Origin: an uncultured Photobacterium sp.
GTDB lineage: Bacteria > Pseudomonadota > Gammaproteobacteria > Enterobacterales > Vibrionaceae
Reading direction: 5' to 3'
DNA length: 64,000 nt
NCBI RefSeq assembly: GCF_947502415.1
Contig: NZ_CANMZV010000005.1
Location: 124,001 to 188,000 of the forward strand
The position numbers and the translations under genes were made by a program. Below, in pieces: positions 27,543 to 36,700 of this stretch; the first letter of the stretch is position 1; each line of letters opens with the position of its first letter. The notes beneath the pieces are model-generated. The model was not told the origin of the DNA. It saw only the letters and a program-made list of their open reading frames with translations, and did not search any database.

Positions 27543-29234
27543 TTAAGGCTCAAGTGTAAAACTCAGGGCTACTGCGCAGCCTGAGCCTTGTTTTGTATCG
27601 ATTGTAAGCTCACCATTGAGGCGTGATGCACGTTCGGTCATGATCGCCAGCCCGTAGTGATTGAGCTTTTCGCAGGTTGAGTCGAAACCCTTGCCGTCAT
27701 CACTGATACTGACATTAACCTGATCGCCTTCCTGATGGCAGGCGACAATGATCTCATCTGCTTCTGCATGCTTAATCGAATTGAGCACCGCTTCTCTGAT
27801 TAGTTGTAGCAGATGGACTTGATGGTGGGCATCTAAATTTAATGATGACAAATGGTTATCGATGATCAGCATGGCATTGCTCTGCTCTTCGAGAGGTTTG
27901 AGCATCTCTACCAATGCTTCACCAAAATTGGCTTCTTTGATGGTGAGGCGGAAGGTGCTGAGCAGCTCTCTGAGCTGGGTATAGGCTCCGGATAGCCCGC
28001 TGTCGATGTCAGAGATGATCGACATGGCACTGTCGGTCTCGTTCTTGCTCAGCTGGCGCTTAAGCAATGTCATTTGAATTTTCAGGTATGAAAGTGATTG
28101 TGCCAGGGAATCATGCAGCTCGCGTGCGATGGTTGCACGTTCTTCCATCAATAATAATTGTTCGGCTTGTTTCTGGGCTCGATTGTAATAAATACCTCGT
28201 GCCAGAGTGCGGGCAATGTTATTTATCAGGTTTTTGTCCGGGCAGGGCAGGGTATATTGCCACCAAAGCTGACCAAGTACTTGATTATCCAGTTCAAGAT
28301 CCTGGTAGTGCCACTGCTGGTCGGCTGGAGTGCCTGCCGTAATTTCCGTATTTATCCCATTGCTTTCTTCGATGACCAGTTTTGTCGCCGTCAGGCCTTC
28401 AATATCGATAAGAGTGTCGAGCATGGCAGAAAAATTATTGGATGACAGACGGCTGACAGAAAGCTCCTGTGAGCAATGGTAAAGCACTTGCAAAGATTCA
28501 TTGGCATGGCGTAGGCGGCGCGTTTTCTCATCGACGGTTTTTTCCAGATCTCGGTAGAGCTTGCCAAGTTCCGCTGCCATTTGGGAAAAGGTGCTGGCCA
28601 GGGTGCCCAGTTCATTTTCGCTTTTGACATTCAGTTCAACATCAAACACCCCATTCTGTACCTGCTGGCTGGCTGAAACCAGGCGGTTGAGCGGCGAGAC
28701 GACCTTGCGCTGGGTGAAATGGATGGTGAACAGGACGATGATCAGGATTAGGCTGAGTCCGATCCCGCCGATAATGGCCAGCACCTGAAGTTTGATGACG
28801 GAAAACTCTTGCAGCTCAAAGACAAAGCGATCGATTCGATCAACAAATTTAGCTACTTCATCAAGAAATAGTTGCTGTTCACCGCTTTCGAGCAGTGGTC
28901 GCAGGTTCTCCCAGCGTCCGATCAGGTTGTAATAGTGCAGCTTGATATCAGTCGGGACAGTCCAGTGCTCAAGTGCGGCCATTGATGGTGAGAATAATGA
29001 AGATTCAAACTTCGTCAGGTGATCGGAAAGTTGCCCTGAGCCGGTTTGGATATCGTAGGCCAGGCGATAGCTTTGCATACGCATGGAACCCGAGACATTG
29101 ATTGCTTCTGCATCGTTGAGGCTCGATGCCAGGGTTAGCAGGGAAAAGCTGGTGGTCATCACCGATAGCAACAGGATCGCCAGCATAGCACGGGCAATGG
29201 TGGTGGTGACGGGCTTTAAAGGCCTTTTTTTCAC
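27543..29234 (-). CDS. narQ: NarQ-type nitrate/nitrite sensor histidine kinase
   Basis: A 563-residue membrane kinase. Two membrane segments (about 15-38 and 146-167) flank a periplasmic sensor with the nitrate-binding P-box (NVSGSMRMQSYRLA). HAMP and a cysteine-bearing central module follow, then the HPK7-type H-box ERATIARELHDSLAQS (about residue 375) and the ATPase boxes IREAVLNSIKHA and ISDDGKGFD. Starts with GTG 29234 behind AAAGGA. Overlaps or abuts narP. Divergent from napF. Confidence 0.94.
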   Translation of the reverse strand: MKKRPLKPVTTTIARAMLAILLLSVMTTSFSLLTLASSLNDAEAINVSGSMRMQSYRLAYDIQTGSGQLSDHLTKFESSLFSPSMAALEHWTVPTDIKLHYYNLIGRWENLRPLLESGEQQLFLDEVAKFVDRIDRFVFELQEFSVIKLQVLAIIGGIGLSLILIIVLFTIHFTQRKVVSPLNRLVSASQQVQNGVFDVELNVKSENELGTLASTFSQMAAELGKLYRDLEKTVDEKTRRLRHANESLQVLYHCSQELSVSRLSSNNFSAMLDTLIDIEGLTATKLVIEESNGINTEITAGTPADQQWHYQDLELDNQVLGQLWWQYTLPCPDKNLINNIARTLARGIYYNRAQKQAEQLLLMEERATIARELHDSLAQSLSYLKIQMTLLKRQLSKNETDSAMSIISDIDSGLSGAYTQLRELLSTFRLTIKEANFGEALVEMLKPLEEQSNAMLIIDNHLSSLNLDAHHQVHLLQLIREAVLNSIKHAEADEIIVACHQEGDQVNVSISDDGKGFDSTCEKLNHYGLAIMTERASRLNGELTIDTKQGSGCAVALSFTLEP

Positions 29235-29350
29235 TGAGTATCCTTTTTAAATTCTGGTATCGCAGGCTGAATCGGGTCGTTTGAAGACTAATTGTTCACC
29301 ATTCTTCACAAGGCAGTAGTTGATAGTGTGAGGTATGTCATTTTATTTTA

Positions 29351-29364
29351 TTGATCCAAAACAA
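29351..29364 (+). promoter_or_regulatory. FNR-like site in the nar/nap intergenic region
   Basis: TTGATCCAAAACAA matches TTGAT-N4-ATCAA at 9 of 10 defined bases. Placed between divergent narQ and napF, consistent with anaerobic activation of nap. Confidence 0.5.
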
Positions 29365-29378
29365 AATCACCCCCTATT

Positions 29379-29394
29379 TAACCCTTACTGGGTA
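29379..29394 (+). promoter_or_regulatory. NarP-like 7-2-7 binding site
   Basis: TAACCCTTACTGGGTA: two heptamers in inverted orientation separated by two bases, each matching TACYYMT at 6 of 7. This arrangement is the NarP/NarL form. It lies about 29 bases downstream of the FNR-like site, in the order seen before E. coli nap. Confidence 0.55.
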
Positions 29395-29529
29395 TTTAAG
29401 CATTTATTTGCGAATTTACACTACTTGTATACAAAAATGACAGTTTGTTAATGCTGTTTAGGCGTATTAAGTACACACTGGATACATCAACATTCTTTTT
29501 TTACGAAGGTTATACGGAGATATGAGCAT

Positions 29530-30018
29530 ATGTTTGATCGTTCCCGCCGTAGCCTGTTGACCCGGCGTTGTAAGCCTTTATTGCAGCGTATGCCTTGGGT
29601 CATTGACGAAGATACGTTTACAGAGCGATGCACGCGCTGCAACAAATGTGTCAATGCGTGTGAGACACAAATTATTGTTAAAGGCGATGGCGGGTTTCCG
29701 ACTGTCGACTTCAATCATGGTGAATGTACGTTTTGCTATGCCTGTGCGGAGGCTTGTCCGGAATCTTTGTTTCACCCCAGGACTGAGACGCCTTGGGAGT
29801 TGAAAGCGGAGATTGGACAGGGATGCCTGGCCCGTAACCATATCGAATGCCGTAGCTGCGGCGATATGTGTGAGGTCCAAGCTATCAGCTTTAGGCTACA
29901 GCCGGGCGGTGTCGCCCAACCTGTACTGGATAGTGAGGGTTGTACAGGCTGTGGGGCCTGCTTGTCGGTATGTCCGGTATCGGCAATCACCATGGTTACC
30001 CATCAATTAGAAGAGTAA
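29530..30018 (+). CDS. napF: Ferredoxin-type protein NapF
   Basis: 162 residues with cysteine clusters CTRCNKCVNACE, CTFCYACAEACPE, a shorter CRSCGDMCE, and CTGCGACLSVCP, enough for several 4Fe-4S centres. Cytoplasmic accessory that helps mature NapA. First gene of napFDABC; ribosome site GGAG at 29516. Overlap-free with napD (5-base gap). Confidence 0.95.
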   Translation: MFDRSRRSLLTRRCKPLLQRMPWVIDEDTFTERCTRCNKCVNACETQIIVKGDGGFPTVDFNHGECTFCYACAEACPESLFHPRTETPWELKAEIGQGCLARNHIECRSCGDMCEVQAISFRLQPGGVAQPVLDSEGCTGCGACLSVCPVSAITMVTHQLEE

Positions 30019-30023
30019 CAGCG

Positions 30024-30296
30024 ATGGCATTACAAGAAGTGCATATCTCGAGTCTGGTGGTTCATGTTAAACCTGACCACCTTGAGAGGGTAAAGGCTCA
30101 GATACTTGCGTTGCCTAATGCAGAAATCTACGGCGACAGTGAAGAAGGGAAAATCATCGTAGTCCTTGAAACTCAAAACCAAGGCTACGTGACGGATACC
30201 ATAGATAAAATCAATAACTTAGAACACGTTTTAAATACTTTTTTGGTGTATCACCAAATCGAACACTTTGACTCGCAATCTGAGGATGACTCATGA
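30024..30296 (+). CDS. napD: NapD, chaperone for NapA export
   Basis: 90 residues, opening [20 protein letters not shown] and with [18 protein letters not shown]. NapD binds the twin-arginine signal of NapA and holds it back until cofactors are loaded. ATG 30024 gives the family N-terminus; the open frame extends further upstream inside napF and is not used. Overlaps napA by four bases. Confidence 0.94.
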   Translation: MALQEVHISSLVVHVKPDHLERVKAQILALPNAEIYGDSEEGKIIVVLETQNQGYVTDTIDKINNLEHVLNTFLVYHQIEHFDSQSEDDS

Positions 30297-32779
30297 AAAT
30301 GACAAGACGTGCGTTTGTGAAAGCAAACGCCGCTGCTTCGGCAGCAGCTGTGGCCGGTATCTCGTTGCCGGCATCAGCGACTAACTTAATTGTTAGTTCT
30401 GATCAAACCAAAATTAAATGGGACAAAGCGCCTTGTCGTTTTTGTGGTACAGGTTGTTCGGTATTGGTTGGTACTCAGAATGGCCGCGTTGTTGCGACTC
30501 AGGGGGATCCTGAAGCGCCGGTTAACAAAGGTCTGAACTGTATCAAAGGCTATTTCTTGTCGAAGATCATGTACGGTAAGGATCGTCTGCAGACGCCGAT
30601 GCTGCGTATGAAAAACGGCAAGTTTGATAAAGATGGTGATTTCCAGCCGGTTTCCTGGGATCAGGCGTTCGATGTAATGGCTGAAAAATGGAAAGAGGCA
30701 CTGAAAAAGCAAGGTCCGTCAGGCGTTGGTATGTTCGGTTCCGGTCAGTGGACAGTAATGGAAGGTTATGCTGCCGCCAAGATGATGAAAGCTGGTTTCC
30801 GTTCAAACAATATCGATCCCAATGCCCGTCACTGTATGGCTTCTGCTGTTGGTGGCTTTATGCGTACATTTGGTATCGATGAGCCGATGGGTTGTTACGA
30901 TGATTTCGAGCATTCTGATGCGTTTGTGCTTTGGGGCTCAAACATGGCTGAGATGCACCCGGTATTGTGGACCCGTATTACTGACCGCCGTTTGAGTAAT
31001 CCTCATGTCAAAGTGAACGTGCTGTCGACCTATTATCACCGTTCTTTCGAACTGGCAGATAACGGGATGATTTTCGAGCCTCAGACCGATTTGGCGATTG
31101 CGAACTTTATTGCTAACTACATTATTCAGAATGATGCGGTGAACTGGGATTTTGTCAACAAGCATACCCACTTCAAACGCGCGACAACCGATATCGGTTA
31201 TGGCCTGCGTGATGAGCACCCGTTGCAGAAGAAAGCGGCAAACCCTAACTCGGGTAAGCTTCATCCGATGAACTTCGAAGAGTATAAGGCTTCTGTTGCT
31301 GAATATACTGTTGAGAAGGCATCTGAAATGTCCGGTGTTTCTCCAGATAAACTACTGGAAATGGCCAAGCTTTATGCTGACCCTAAAGTTAAGGTGATGT
31401 CGCTGTGGACTATGGGGATGAACCAGCATACCCGTGGTGTGTGGATGAACAGCCTGGTTTATAACATCCACTTGCTGACCGGTAAGATCTCCCAGCCGGG
31501 TAGCGGCCCGTTTTCATTGACGGGTCAGCCTTCGGCTTGTGGTACGGCGCGTGAAGTTGGTACTTTTGCTCACCGTCTGCCAGCAGACATGGTGGTAAAA
31601 AATCCGAAGCACCGTGCGATCAGTGAAAAAATCTGGAAGCTACCGGAAGGAACTATCCCGCCGAAACCGGGTTATCACGCAGTAGTGCAGGACCGGATGC
31701 TGAAAGACGGCAAGCTCAATGCCTATTGGGTTATGTGTAACAACAACATGCAGGCCGGTCCGAACATCAATACAGAGCGTCTGCCTGGCTATCGTAATCC
31801 TGAAAACTTCATTGTTTGCTCTGACCCATATCCGACGGCAACGGCACAGGCTTCAGACCTGATCCTACCGACTGCTATGTGGGTGGAGAAAGAAGGTGCC
31901 TATGGTAACGCTGAGCGTCGTACCCAGGCATGGTATCAGCAGGTAGAAGCTCAGGGTGATGCGAAGTCTGATTTGTGGCAGCTAATGGAATTTACTAAGC
32001 GCTTCAAGATGGAAGAAGTCTGGGGTGAAGATCTGCTGGCGAAAGCACCTCAGTACCGTGGCAAAACTTTGTACGACATGCTGTTCCGCAATGGCCAGGT
32101 TGATAAATTCCCGTTATCAGAAGCCCAGAAGCTGAATGATGATGCCAAGTCACAAGGCTTCTATGTTCAGAAAGGCCTGTTTGAAGAATATGCTGCGTTC
32201 GGTCGCGGCCATGGTCATGATTTGGCACCGTATGATGTTTACCATCAGGTTCGAGGTTTGCGCTGGCCGGTTGTTGACGGGAAAGAAACCCAGTGGCGTT
32301 TCATTGAAGGTTCAGATCCTTATGTACCAGCGGGTGAAGGCTACCGTTTCTACGGCAAGCCGGATGGTAAGGCTAACATCATTTTTGCTCCGTACGAGCC
32401 TGCGCCTGAAGTGCCGGACAAGGAATACGATATGTGGCTATGTACCGGTCGTGTTTTGGAGCACTGGCATACAGGTACGATGACCCGTCGTGTACCAGAG
32501 CTCTATAAAGCCGTACCGGACGCGGTGTGCTATATCCACCCGGATGATGCTCAGTCTCGTGGCTTGCGTCGCGGTGATGAAGTGAAACTGGCTTCCCGTC
32601 GTGGTGAAGTTCATTGTCGAGTTGAAACCCGAGGACGTAACCGTCCACCAGTTGGCTTGGTTTTCGTTCCTTTCTTTGATGCACGTATTTTGATTAATAA
32701 GCTGATTCTGGATGCGACCGACCCGCTGTCTAAGCAGACAGACTTCAAGAAGTGCCCAATCAAGATTACTAAAGTGTAA
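30293..32779 (+). CDS. napA: Periplasmic nitrate reductase catalytic subunit NapA
   Basis: 828 residues. Twin-arginine signal ([14 protein letters not shown]). 4Fe-4S ligands Cys48, Cys51, Cys55 (CRFCGTGC) and Cys83 (GLNCIKG). Molybdenum ligand Cys181 in [12 protein letters not shown]. The bis-MGD-binding regions ([37 protein letters not shown]) are intact. Reduces nitrate to nitrite in the periplasm with electrons from NapB/NapC. A 15-base tandem duplication spans its stop codon. Confidence 0.97.
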   Translation: MKMTRRAFVKANAAASAAAVAGISLPASATNLIVSSDQTKIKWDKAPCRFCGTGCSVLVGTQNGRVVATQGDPEAPVNKGLNCIKGYFLSKIMYGKDRLQTPMLRMKNGKFDKDGDFQPVSWDQAFDVMAEKWKEALKKQGPSGVGMFGSGQWTVMEGYAAAKMMKAGFRSNNIDPNARHCMASAVGGFMRTFGIDEPMGCYDDFEHSDAFVLWGSNMAEMHPVLWTRITDRRLSNPHVKVNVLSTYYHRSFELADNGMIFEPQTDLAIANFIANYIIQNDAVNWDFVNKHTHFKRATTDIGYGLRDEHPLQKKAANPNSGKLHPMNFEEYKASVAEYTVEKASEMSGVSPDKLLEMAKLYADPKVKVMSLWTMGMNQHTRGVWMNSLVYNIHLLTGKISQPGSGPFSLTGQPSACGTAREVGTFAHRLPADMVVKNPKHRAISEKIWKLPEGTIPPKPGYHAVVQDRMLKDGKLNAYWVMCNNNMQAGPNINTERLPGYRNPENFIVCSDPYPTATAQASDLILPTAMWVEKEGAYGNAERRTQAWYQQVEAQGDAKSDLWQLMEFTKRFKMEEVWGEDLLAKAPQYRGKTLYDMLFRNGQVDKFPLSEAQKLNDDAKSQGFYVQKGLFEEYAAFGRGHGHDLAPYDVYHQVRGLRWPVVDGKETQWRFIEGSDPYVPAGEGYRFYGKPDGKANIIFAPYEPAPEVPDKEYDMWLCTGRVLEHWHTGTMTRRVPELYKAVPDAVCYIHPDDAQSRGLRRGDEVKLASRRGEVHCRVETRGRNRPPVGLVFVPFFDARILINKLILDATDPLSKQTDFKKCPIKITKV

Positions 32780-32795
32780 CTTACTAAAGTGTAAC
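32766..32795 (+). repeat. 15-bp tandem duplication at the napA stop codon
   Basis: TTACTAAAGTGTAAC occurs twice, head to tail (32766-32780 and 32781-32795). The napA stop lies in the first copy. The copies are identical, so the event looks recent. Confidence 0.9.
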
Positions 32796-32883
32796 TCATT
32801 GAATGTAATGGCAATGACTGTCCGCGCTGGGGATGCGGGTAGTCCTTGTTTGACTCGAATTAAGCCATAAGGCGGAGAACAAA

Positions 32884-33348
32884 ATGAAACGTTTAGTTTT
32901 AGCAGTGATGGCGGTTGGCATGATGGTAGCCGGCGCCGTACAAAGTGCAGAAGAGCTTCATAATCCAGGCGGCATCGGTGGTGTTGAATCATTGCGTGGT
33001 GTGACTGAGCTGGAAGCAACACGTCCGGCAGATGCGATGAAACGTTATCCTCGCGACCAGGGCACGATTGACAGCGATTATGTGTATCAGCCACCGCTGG
33101 TCCCACACACTATTCGTCATTACGAAGTGTCATTGAATGCCAATAAGTGTCTTGCGTGTCATAGCTGGAAAAATGCTAATGAGATGGGCGCGACCAAGAT
33201 CAGTGTGACCCATTATCAGACTCGTGAAGGGCAGGTACTGTCAGATGTATCTCCTCGTCGTTACTTCTGTTTACAGTGTCATGTTCCTCAGGCAGATGCC
33301 AAGCCATTGGTTGAAAACAACTTCCAACGTGTTGATGCACTGCGCTAG
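32884..33348 (+). CDS. napB: Diheme cytochrome NapB
   Basis: 154 residues. Signal peptide to about residue 22, then two heme sites CLACH (89-93) and CLQCH (129-133). Small electron-transfer subunit of the periplasmic nitrate reductase. Ribosome site AAGGCGGAG upstream. Gap to napA is about 100 bases, longer than the other nap spacings. Confidence 0.95.
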   Translation: MKRLVLAVMAVGMMVAGAVQSAEELHNPGGIGGVESLRGVTELEATRPADAMKRYPRDQGTIDSDYVYQPPLVPHTIRHYEVSLNANKCLACHSWKNANEMGATKISVTHYQTREGQVLSDVSPRRYFCLQCHVPQADAKPLVENNFQRVDALR

Positions 33349-33378
33349 TTATAGCCATTAGAGATAGAGAGGCTATAG

Positions 33379-33954
33379 ATGAAAATATTGAAAGCATTTT
33401 GGCTAAGGCTGACATCACCGAGCAAGGTGGCGGTAGGTTTGGTCTTGTTCATGGGTTTTATTGGCGGGCTGTTGTTCTGGGGCGCATTTAATACTGGGAT
33501 GGAAGCGACGAATACCGAAGAGTTTTGTTCCGGTTGTCATGCTCCGATTGTGAAAGAAATTCGCGAGACGGTTCACTTTGCTAACCGCTCAGGGGTGCGG
33601 GCGATTTGTTCTGATTGTCATGTACCGCATAACTGGACGGATAAAATTATCCGAAAAGTACAGGCATCAAAAGAGCTGGTGGCTTTTGCGATGGGAACTA
33701 TCGGTACGGAAGAGAAGTTCAAAGAGCGCCGGGGCTATTTGGCTAATCGGGAATGGCACCGGATGAAAGAAAATGATTCACAGGAATGTCGTAATTGCCA
33801 TAACTTTGAATACATGGACTTTTCAGAGCAAGGTCCTCGAAGTGTGAAGCAGCATTCAACGGCTCTGGCATCAGGTGAGAAAACCTGTGTCGACTGTCAT
33901 AAAGGGATTGCGCATAAGCTTCCTGACATGAAAAATGTCGAAGGCTGGCAGTAA
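33379..33954 (+). CDS. napC: Tetraheme quinol dehydrogenase NapC
   Basis: 191 residues of the NapC/NirT family. One N-terminal membrane anchor (about 17-37) and four heme motifs: CSGCH, CSDCH, CRNCH, CVDCH. Takes electrons from the quinol pool to NapB. 30 bases after napB. Confidence 0.95.
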   Translation: MKILKAFWLRLTSPSKVAVGLVLFMGFIGGLLFWGAFNTGMEATNTEEFCSGCHAPIVKEIRETVHFANRSGVRAICSDCHVPHNWTDKIIRKVQASKELVAFAMGTIGTEEKFKERRGYLANREWHRMKENDSQECRNCHNFEYMDFSEQGPRSVKQHSTALASGEKTCVDCHKGIAHKLPDMKNVEGWQ

Positions 33955-33993
33955 AGCCTGATTTTCAGGTAATAATACAAAGGTACGACTACG

Positions 33994-34128
33994 ATGAGTA
34001 CATTAGAATCGCTTATCTGGCACACGTTGGGTTATGCCGCAATGCCAGTGATTATCCTGACGGGATTTGCCGCGGTGGCAGTTGTTTCTGTATGGCTACT
34101 GTCCTTGGGTAAAGACAAGGATATTTAA
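33994..34128 (+). CDS. TIGR02808 family short membrane protein
   Basis: 44 residues, MSTLESLIWHTLGYAAMPVI onward, one membrane segment and a charged end (GKDKDI). AAAGG ribosome site 10 bases upstream. It matches the description of TIGR02808: a ~46-residue single-pass protein of Vibrio/Photobacterium found near nap genes. Probably the last gene of the nap operon; role unknown, though its size recalls NapE. Confidence 0.8.
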   Translation: MSTLESLIWHTLGYAAMPVIILTGFAAVAVVSVWLLSLGKDKDI

Positions 34129-34153
34129 GCTGCTGACGGTTTATTTAGATGAG

Positions 34154-34181
34154 AAAGCCATGTCCTTCGACATGGCTTTTT
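34154..34181 (+). terminator. Terminator of the nap operon
   Basis: Perfect stem AAAGCCATGTC / GACATGGCTTT with CTTC loop and five T, 25 bases after the TIGR02808 gene. Confidence 0.93.
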
Positions 34182-34188
34182 GTTTGGA

Positions 34189-34410
34189 TTAATTCGCTGA
34201 GCTGGTTTTGCGTATGTGGTTATGGCCGGATGCGCGTCGGAACAGCCCGATACATAGTAAGCTTATCCAGCACAAGTAAAGCGGCAGCCATTCGAGGAGG
34301 AACGGCTTGAGCGATGTTGCCTTGCCCGTCAGCCAGATTTCAGCAAGGTGCAAGACGACCATACTCAGTAAGCCAATAAAGCTAATTACCAGAAATGATG
34401 GTCTGTCCAT
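34189..34410 (-). CDS. Small two-span membrane protein, unknown
   Basis: 73 residues with two hydrophobic segments (about 6-26 and 38-58) and a basic, histidine-bearing tail (RRASGHNHIRK). A strong GGAGGGG ribosome site precedes ATG 34410, so it is likely real. A Fur-box-like sequence lies 36-54 bases upstream of the start, so iron control is plausible. Not recognised. Confidence 0.65.
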   Translation of the reverse strand: MDRPSFLVISFIGLLSMVVLHLAEIWLTGKATSLKPFLLEWLPLYLCWISLLCIGLFRRASGHNHIRKTSSAN

Positions 34411-34445
34411 GAGATCCCCTCCAGAACTATATGGTTAATATAGCT

Positions 34446-34464
34446 CTAAATGGTAATCATTATC
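34446..34464 (-). promoter_or_regulatory. Candidate Fur box
   Basis: CTAAATGGTAATCATTATC matches the 19-bp Fur consensus GATAATGATAATCATTATC at 15 of 19 positions, including an unbroken 11-base right half. It sits just upstream of the 73-residue membrane protein on the minus strand. Confidence 0.6.
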
Positions 34465-34491
34465 AAGCGGTAATCATGCGCCTGGGCGATA

Positions 34492-34938
34492 TTATTGAGA
34501 TTTAAGCAAGCCTGCGGCCAGTAGTTGGTGGCGAAATTGTTCAGCCCTTTTCCGGTTAACGCCGAAATCAGAATAGCCTGTCCTGGATTCCGAGCGGACG
34601 ATGAGCATGTTGTCATGTTGCCTTATTTCAAAGTCATCGATAAAACCAAAAATACGGCTGCGGCATTCTATTCGTATATAGCCATTTTCTTGCTGACCCA
34701 GGCCGGCGCCGGGAAGAGAAAGGGCGATGTCGATAATGGTCTGCCAGCTCTCTACTCCTTGCTGATTGAGTTCAAATGGTGGCAGTTTGAAGTCGTCCCG
34801 TAGTTCTATCGTCGAGACACAGTTAGGCTTATCACCACATAGCTTACCAGTGCGATCCGGGAGCGAAGACGGCGGCGAACCGGCTTTTGAACAGCCTAAA
34901 AGCAACAGGCCGGAAAACAACAAAAGCACTTTTTTCAT
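34492..34938 (-). CDS. DUF1499 family lipoprotein
   Basis: 148 residues. Lipoprotein signal with lipobox LLGC (Cys16). DUF1499 features: CGDKPNCVSTIE near the N-terminus, then IRIECRSRIFGFIDDFEIR and RSESRTGYSDFGVNRKR. Function unknown. ATG 34938 gives the clean signal; the frame is open further upstream. Confidence 0.82.
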   Translation of the reverse strand: MKKVLLLFSGLLLLGCSKAGSPPSSLPDRTGKLCGDKPNCVSTIELRDDFKLPPFELNQQGVESWQTIIDIALSLPGAGLGQQENGYIRIECRSRIFGFIDDFEIRQHDNMLIVRSESRTGYSDFGVNRKRAEQFRHQLLAAGLLKSQ

Positions 34939-35008
34939 AAGACTGTCCTTATTCTTTGCAACTAATGAGCAAATTGTTGTGCCGCAGGTTTTGCTTGGCT
35001 CGGGCCAG

Positions 35009-35356
35009 TTAAGCTGCAGTTTGGTATATATAGGCAGCAAAACTTAACCATGAAAGTACAAGTAATAGCCAAGGAAGCCAGTGTTGCTTGTAAATGATTT
35101 GGTACTCGGTAGATTGTAGTGCTTCTTGTGGCAGCTCTGCCTGTTTTTCCTTTTCTTGCTTCTTGCGTAGCTTATCCCTTTCGCGGGATTTCACTTTCTG
35201 TTGCTTTTTATATTGCTCGATCCCTTTTTGTATTCCTTGGGCAATCAGTTTGGTCTGTTCTTTTGTTTGTCCGGGTTTCTGTGTTGCCCGGGCTATTTTC
35301 ATTGCTTCAGCCTGGGTTTCGGGAGACGGGGTTGCTTGTTGTTTATTTTTCGCCAT
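35009..35356 (-). CDS. DUF2956 family protein
   Basis: 115 residues. The opening, SPETQAEAMKIARATQKPGQ, and the basic KKQQKVKSRERDKLRKKQEKE coiled stretch match DUF2956; a C-terminal membrane anchor (LPWLLLVLSWLSFAAYIY) ends the protein. Function unknown. Upstream of the DUF1499 gene on the same strand, possibly one transcript. Confidence 0.85.
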   Translation of the reverse strand: MAKNKQQATPSPETQAEAMKIARATQKPGQTKEQTKLIAQGIQKGIEQYKKQQKVKSRERDKLRKKQEKEKQAELPQEALQSTEYQIIYKQHWLPWLLLVLSWLSFAAYIYQTAA

Positions 35357-35774
35357 GACTAATCCATTGGGAACTATTAGTTACTGTTCTGATGGGATTA
35401 TACCCTGCTGGTAAAAGGTTACGAGGAAAGATGTGTTTTAATTAGCCTTCAAATGTAGGAAAGTTTCAACTTATAAACAGACGGTGAATAAATGGGTTGT
35501 TTTTGCCTGCTGTTGCTAAGTTGATGATATCTAATGTTTTAATGGCGTTCTGTCATGGTTTTTAAAACTTAAATTCAGACTGTGACCTATGTAATAAAAT
35601 GAGAATCCCATCCGTTATTTACTGTTCAAAGCGTGATCTGAACTACAAGACAAACAATTGAAAAGTGCGGTCAGCCACAGAATTTACCACTACCTGGTTG
35701 TGATTAGGACGATATGAATTATGGTAGCAACATAAATAAATATAACGTGCTACTTCCCTTTCGGTTGAAATCTG
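35357..35774. other. Intergenic region between DUF2956 and DUF2919 genes
   Basis: About 420 AT-rich bases holding the start signals of both divergent genes. No RNA gene, repeat or known operator recognised. Confidence 0.5.
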
Positions 35775-36287
35775 ATGTTAGTACCTCCATTGCTTAAAAA
35801 TAGAAATGGTGTACGGGGAAACAGTTTGCTTTATCCGATAGATGCTTATGACAAGCATGGCTTATTAAAGCCTTCAGCAATGCTTTGGTTAACGTTGGTT
35901 TTTAGTGCTAAAGCGTGGATTATATTTTTTATGGCTGGCGCCAGCCGAGAGCAGGGTGCGCAAATATTAGAGATTTTATATCCAGTGCGGGATAACTTGT
36001 ATTTCGCAATGGTAACGGGGTTACCTGCATTGTTTTTAATGTGGCTAACCGGGCAACGACACAAAAACAAAAAATTAATTAATTCATTATGGCGGCGAGG
36101 GAAAACAATTTTGCTCGTGGCCTATATGACAGATTGTGCTCTGCAAGTGTATCAGCTGTCTCTCCTTGATGGTGCTTTTAGCTGGACCCGGTCTATAACC
36201 TTGTTATTGACTTTGTGGTTAAGCGTCTACCTTATTCGTAGCACCAGAGTCAGGAATACATTTGCAGACCAGCCTTTGGAGAGGTAA
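35775..36287 (+). CDS. DUF2919 (YfeZ-like) membrane protein
   Basis: 170 residues. After a polar start, YPIDAYDKHGLLKPS is the family signature, followed by four hydrophobic segments (about 36-55, 77-92, 110-127, 138-153). Function unknown. Start not well supported by a ribosome site; a slightly later start is possible. Its stop overlaps the next ATG by one base. Confidence 0.75.
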   Translation: MLVPPLLKNRNGVRGNSLLYPIDAYDKHGLLKPSAMLWLTLVFSAKAWIIFFMAGASREQGAQILEILYPVRDNLYFAMVTGLPALFLMWLTGQRHKNKKLINSLWRRGKTILLVAYMTDCALQVYQLSLLDGAFSWTRSITLLLTLWLSVYLIRSTRVRNTFADQPLER

Positions 36288-36697
36288 TGCAAATGAATGA
36301 ATGGGGTAAAGGTTTAGTCCTTTTCAGTGCCTTTTTAAGCCCGCTGGCTATGGCTGACTGGCTGTTGGATGTAAATTTTGAATTATCGAGCGCTGGCTCA
36401 ACCCAGACGGTGAATACGTCATTGTCTTTGTTGCCGGGCGAAGAGACGGTTTTCTTTGGAACGGCTGATGAAAGTAGTCATCGCCGGGAATTGGTGGGTA
36501 GTGCCGAGTTACTGGAAGTATCGGCAGAAGAGGTGAAGATCGCTTTTAAAGTCCAGGAAAGGCTGGATGATGGTGCCTGGCGGACAATTATCTCACCGAC
36601 GATTTCAACCGGCTTGAATTCGCCTGCATCGTTTGAAACAACAGATGGCGATGCAGATAAGCTGGTTAAGCTTCAGGTTGAGGTGACATCGGTTTAG
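36287..36697 (+). CDS. Exported protein of unknown function
   Basis: 136 residues with a signal peptide (GLVLFSAFLSPLAMA, cleavage near residue 23). The mature part is acidic, beta-rich by appearance (alternating polar and hydrophobic residues), without cysteine. Not recognised. One-base overlap with the DUF2919 gene suggests one operon; a GGAGAGG ribosome site precedes the start, and ATG 36293 is an equal alternative. A terminator follows inside the end of the opposing gene. Confidence 0.7.
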   Translation: MQMNEWGKGLVLFSAFLSPLAMADWLLDVNFELSSAGSTQTVNTSLSLLPGEETVFFGTADESSHRRELVGSAELLEVSAEEVKIAFKVQERLDDGAWRTIISPTISTGLNSPASFETTDGDADKLVKLQVEVTSV

Positions 36698-36700
36698 TGC

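Noticed and set aside
32438..33106. Minus-strand open frame of 222 codons across napA-napB
   Set aside because: Antisense to two certain genes; low-complexity reverse-frame protein.
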